Source of the DNA: Gluconacetobacter entanii
GTDB taxonomy: Bacteria; Pseudomonadota; Alphaproteobacteria; Acetobacterales; Acetobacteraceae
DNA: 64,000 bases
Reading direction: 5' to 3'
Assembly (NCBI RefSeq): GCF_003206495.1
Contig: NZ_NKUF01000003.1
Location: 62,001-126,000 of the forward strand
In this document: in pieces, positions 62,897 through 64,000 of the stretch
Numbering within the stretch: the first letter of the stretch is position 1
Layout of the letters: the number at the start of each line of letters is the position of its first letter
The notes under the pieces: model-generated
Database searches by the model: none
The model's input: only the letters and a program-made list of their open reading frames with translations
What the model was told of the DNA's origin: nothing
Translations under genes and position numbers: made by a program

Positions 62897-64000
62897 TCAG
62901 CTTTGCGTGCGGTAGGGGGTCATGGCGTCGAGCACCTCCATCTCGCCCAGGACGGCGGTGCGTTCATGCTCCAGGAATTCCGCCACCGCATGGCGCAGGC
63001 CGGGATGTTCGATCCAGTGCGCGGAATGGGTCAGGCAGGGGCGATAGCCACGCTGCAGCTTGTGCTCCCCCTGCGCGCCCGCCTCCACCCGGCGCAGGCC
63101 GTGGCTGATGGCGAAGTCCATCGCGCGGTAGTAGCACAGTTCGAAATGCAGGAACGGCCAGTCGCCCCGGTCACAGCCCCAGTTGCGGCCATACAGCGTG
63201 TCGCGCCCCATCAGGTTCAGCGCGCCCGCCACGGGTGTCCCGTCCTGGCGCGCGATCATCAGCACCACCCGCGCGCCCAGCCGCTGCGACAGGAGGGAGA
63301 AGAACGGGCGGCGCAGATAGGCGCTGCCCCATTTGCGGTCCACGGTGGAGAGATAGAAGCGGTAGAAATGGTCCCACAGGTCCTCGGTAATGTCGGGGCC
63401 GCGCACCACATCGAACGTCAGGCCGCAGCCATTGGCGTCGCGCCGTTCACGCCGCAGCGTCTTGCGCTTGCGCGAGGCAAGGGCGTCGAGGAAATCGTCA
63501 AAGCTGGCATAGCCGGGATTGTCCCAGTGATACTGCACCCCCAGTCGCCGCAGCCAGCCTTCGTCCCCCATCAGGTCATATTCGCCCTGTTCGCAGAACG
63601 TCACATGGGTGGAGGACAGGCCCAGTTCGCCGCAGGCCTGCCGCAGCGCACCGACCAGCGCGCGGGCAAGCGGCCGGTCATCGCGCCGGTCCGCGCGCAG
63701 CAAAAGGCGCGGGCCGGGCACGGGGGAGAAGGGAACGGCGACCTGCAATTTTGGGTAGTACTGCCCGCCCGCCTGCTCGAACGCGCGGGCCCATTGCTGG
63801 TCGAACACATATTCGCCGAAGGAATGGGATTTCGCATACATCGGGGCCACCGCCACCACCGACCCGTCCGCCGTGCGCAGGACGGCGTGCTGCGGCAGCC
63901 ATCCGGTGCGCGCATCGACCGACCCGCTATCTTCCAGCGCGGACAGGAAGGCATGGCTGACGAACGGGTTGTCCCCGCCCGCGCACAGGTCCCACTGCGC
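62897..64000 (-). CDS. COG3146-type GNAT/peptidogalycan-like protein (5' end outside window)
   Basis: At least 367 residues are visible; the frame is open through the right edge. Family motifs include NPFVSHAFLSALEDSGSV near the start, GWLPQH, DRKWGSAYLRRPFFSLLSQR, GRNWGCDRGDWPFLHFELCY and RRVEAGAQGEHKLQRGY. This is the DUF482/COG3146 group with a GNAT or FemAB-like acyltransferase fold. Substrate unknown; roles in peptidoglycan or amino-acid modification have been suggested for the family. The usual length is about 380-400, so only the start is missing. Confidence 0.85.
   Translation of the reverse strand, partial: AQWDLCAGGDNPFVSHAFLSALEDSGSVDARTGWLPQHAVLRTADGSVVAVAPMYAKSHSFGEYVFDQQWARAFEQAGGQYYPKLQVAVPFSPVPGPRLLLRADRRDDRPLARALVGALRQACGELGLSSTHVTFCEQGEYDLMGDEGWLRRLGVQYHWDNPGYASFDDFLDALASRKRKTLRRERRDANGCGLTFDVVRGPDITEDLWDHFYRFYLSTVDRKWGSAYLRRPFFSLLSQRLGARVVLMIARQDGTPVAGALNLMGRDTLYGRNWGCDRGDWPFLHFELCYYRAMDFAISHGLRRVEAGAQGEHKLQRGYRPCLTHSAHWIEHPGLRHAVAEFLEHERTAVLGEMEVLDAMTPYRTQS

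Overview
The window looks like chromosome from an acetic acid bacterium (Acetobacteraceae), most likely Komagataeibacter or Gluconacetobacter. The DNA is GC-rich. It carries a pentose-phosphate cluster containing the fused transaldolase/glucose-6-phosphate isomerase typical of this family, short NAD-type 6-phosphogluconate dehydrogenase, and a dispersed AT-rich hairpin repeat between genes. Genus assignment is inference from gene content; no rRNA gene is present. I saw no CRISPR array, complete insertion sequence, integrase or prophage.

Layout. 1-1426: 3' part of hisC and an ankyrin-repeat gene, both minus. 2105-13758: carbohydrate block on plus: tkt, tal-pgi, gnd, zwf, two Cof-type HAD phosphatases, pgl, rpiA, gntK. 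Together these give the full oxidative and non-oxidative pentose phosphate pathway plus gluconate entry, the main sugar route where phosphofructokinase is absent. 13854-18496: a small tyrosine phosphatase, an Old Yellow Enzyme, tRNA-Asp, the ahpC-ahpD peroxide pair with divergent oxyR, and rpmJ. 18561-23236: an exported TPR-like protein, a MotA/MotB/OmpA-like operon without flagellar neighbours, and an inositol monophosphatase. 23348-26269: efp with both beta-lysylation genes (epmB, epmA). 26404-29898: thiE, a hypothetical gene, a small gene overlapping zapA, a 6S RNA candidate, 5-formyl-THF cyclo-ligase and a YmdB-type phosphoesterase. 30056-34866: AMP nucleosidase, a TonB-like protein, an esterase and a quinone reductase. 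35351-37284: glnK-glnA with a sigma-54-like promoter. 37484-42294: an aminotransferase, tRNA-His, two less characterised minus genes, and rplM-rpsI. 42661-51776: hypothetical genes, an exported nuclease, a succinate-semialdehyde-type dehydrogenase, ilvD and an AsmA-like protein. 51917-55786: a more AT-rich stretch between tRNA-Thr and tRNA-Ser holding a DsbA-like protein and a lytic transglycosylase. 55919-64000: lepA, a degenerate S24-type regulator with a small partner gene, a secreted helical protein, a DEAD-box helicase, a zinc alcohol dehydrogenase and a 5'-truncated COG3146-type acyltransferase-like gene.

The most unusual structure is the repeat called repeat A here. It is about 80-86 bp, bounded by an inverted pair (about AAAAGTTTTTGG and CCAAAAACTTTT) that encloses two further hairpins. 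I count 14 full or partial copies, all between genes. They occupy eight of the ten convergent gene junctions, which suggests a role as shared two-way terminators. Two short copies (about 35.2 and 42.5 kb) sit next to a second 49-bp repeat (repeat B) in the same relative arrangement but inverted, so a composite module exists. The rest of the window is mainly housekeeping metabolism.
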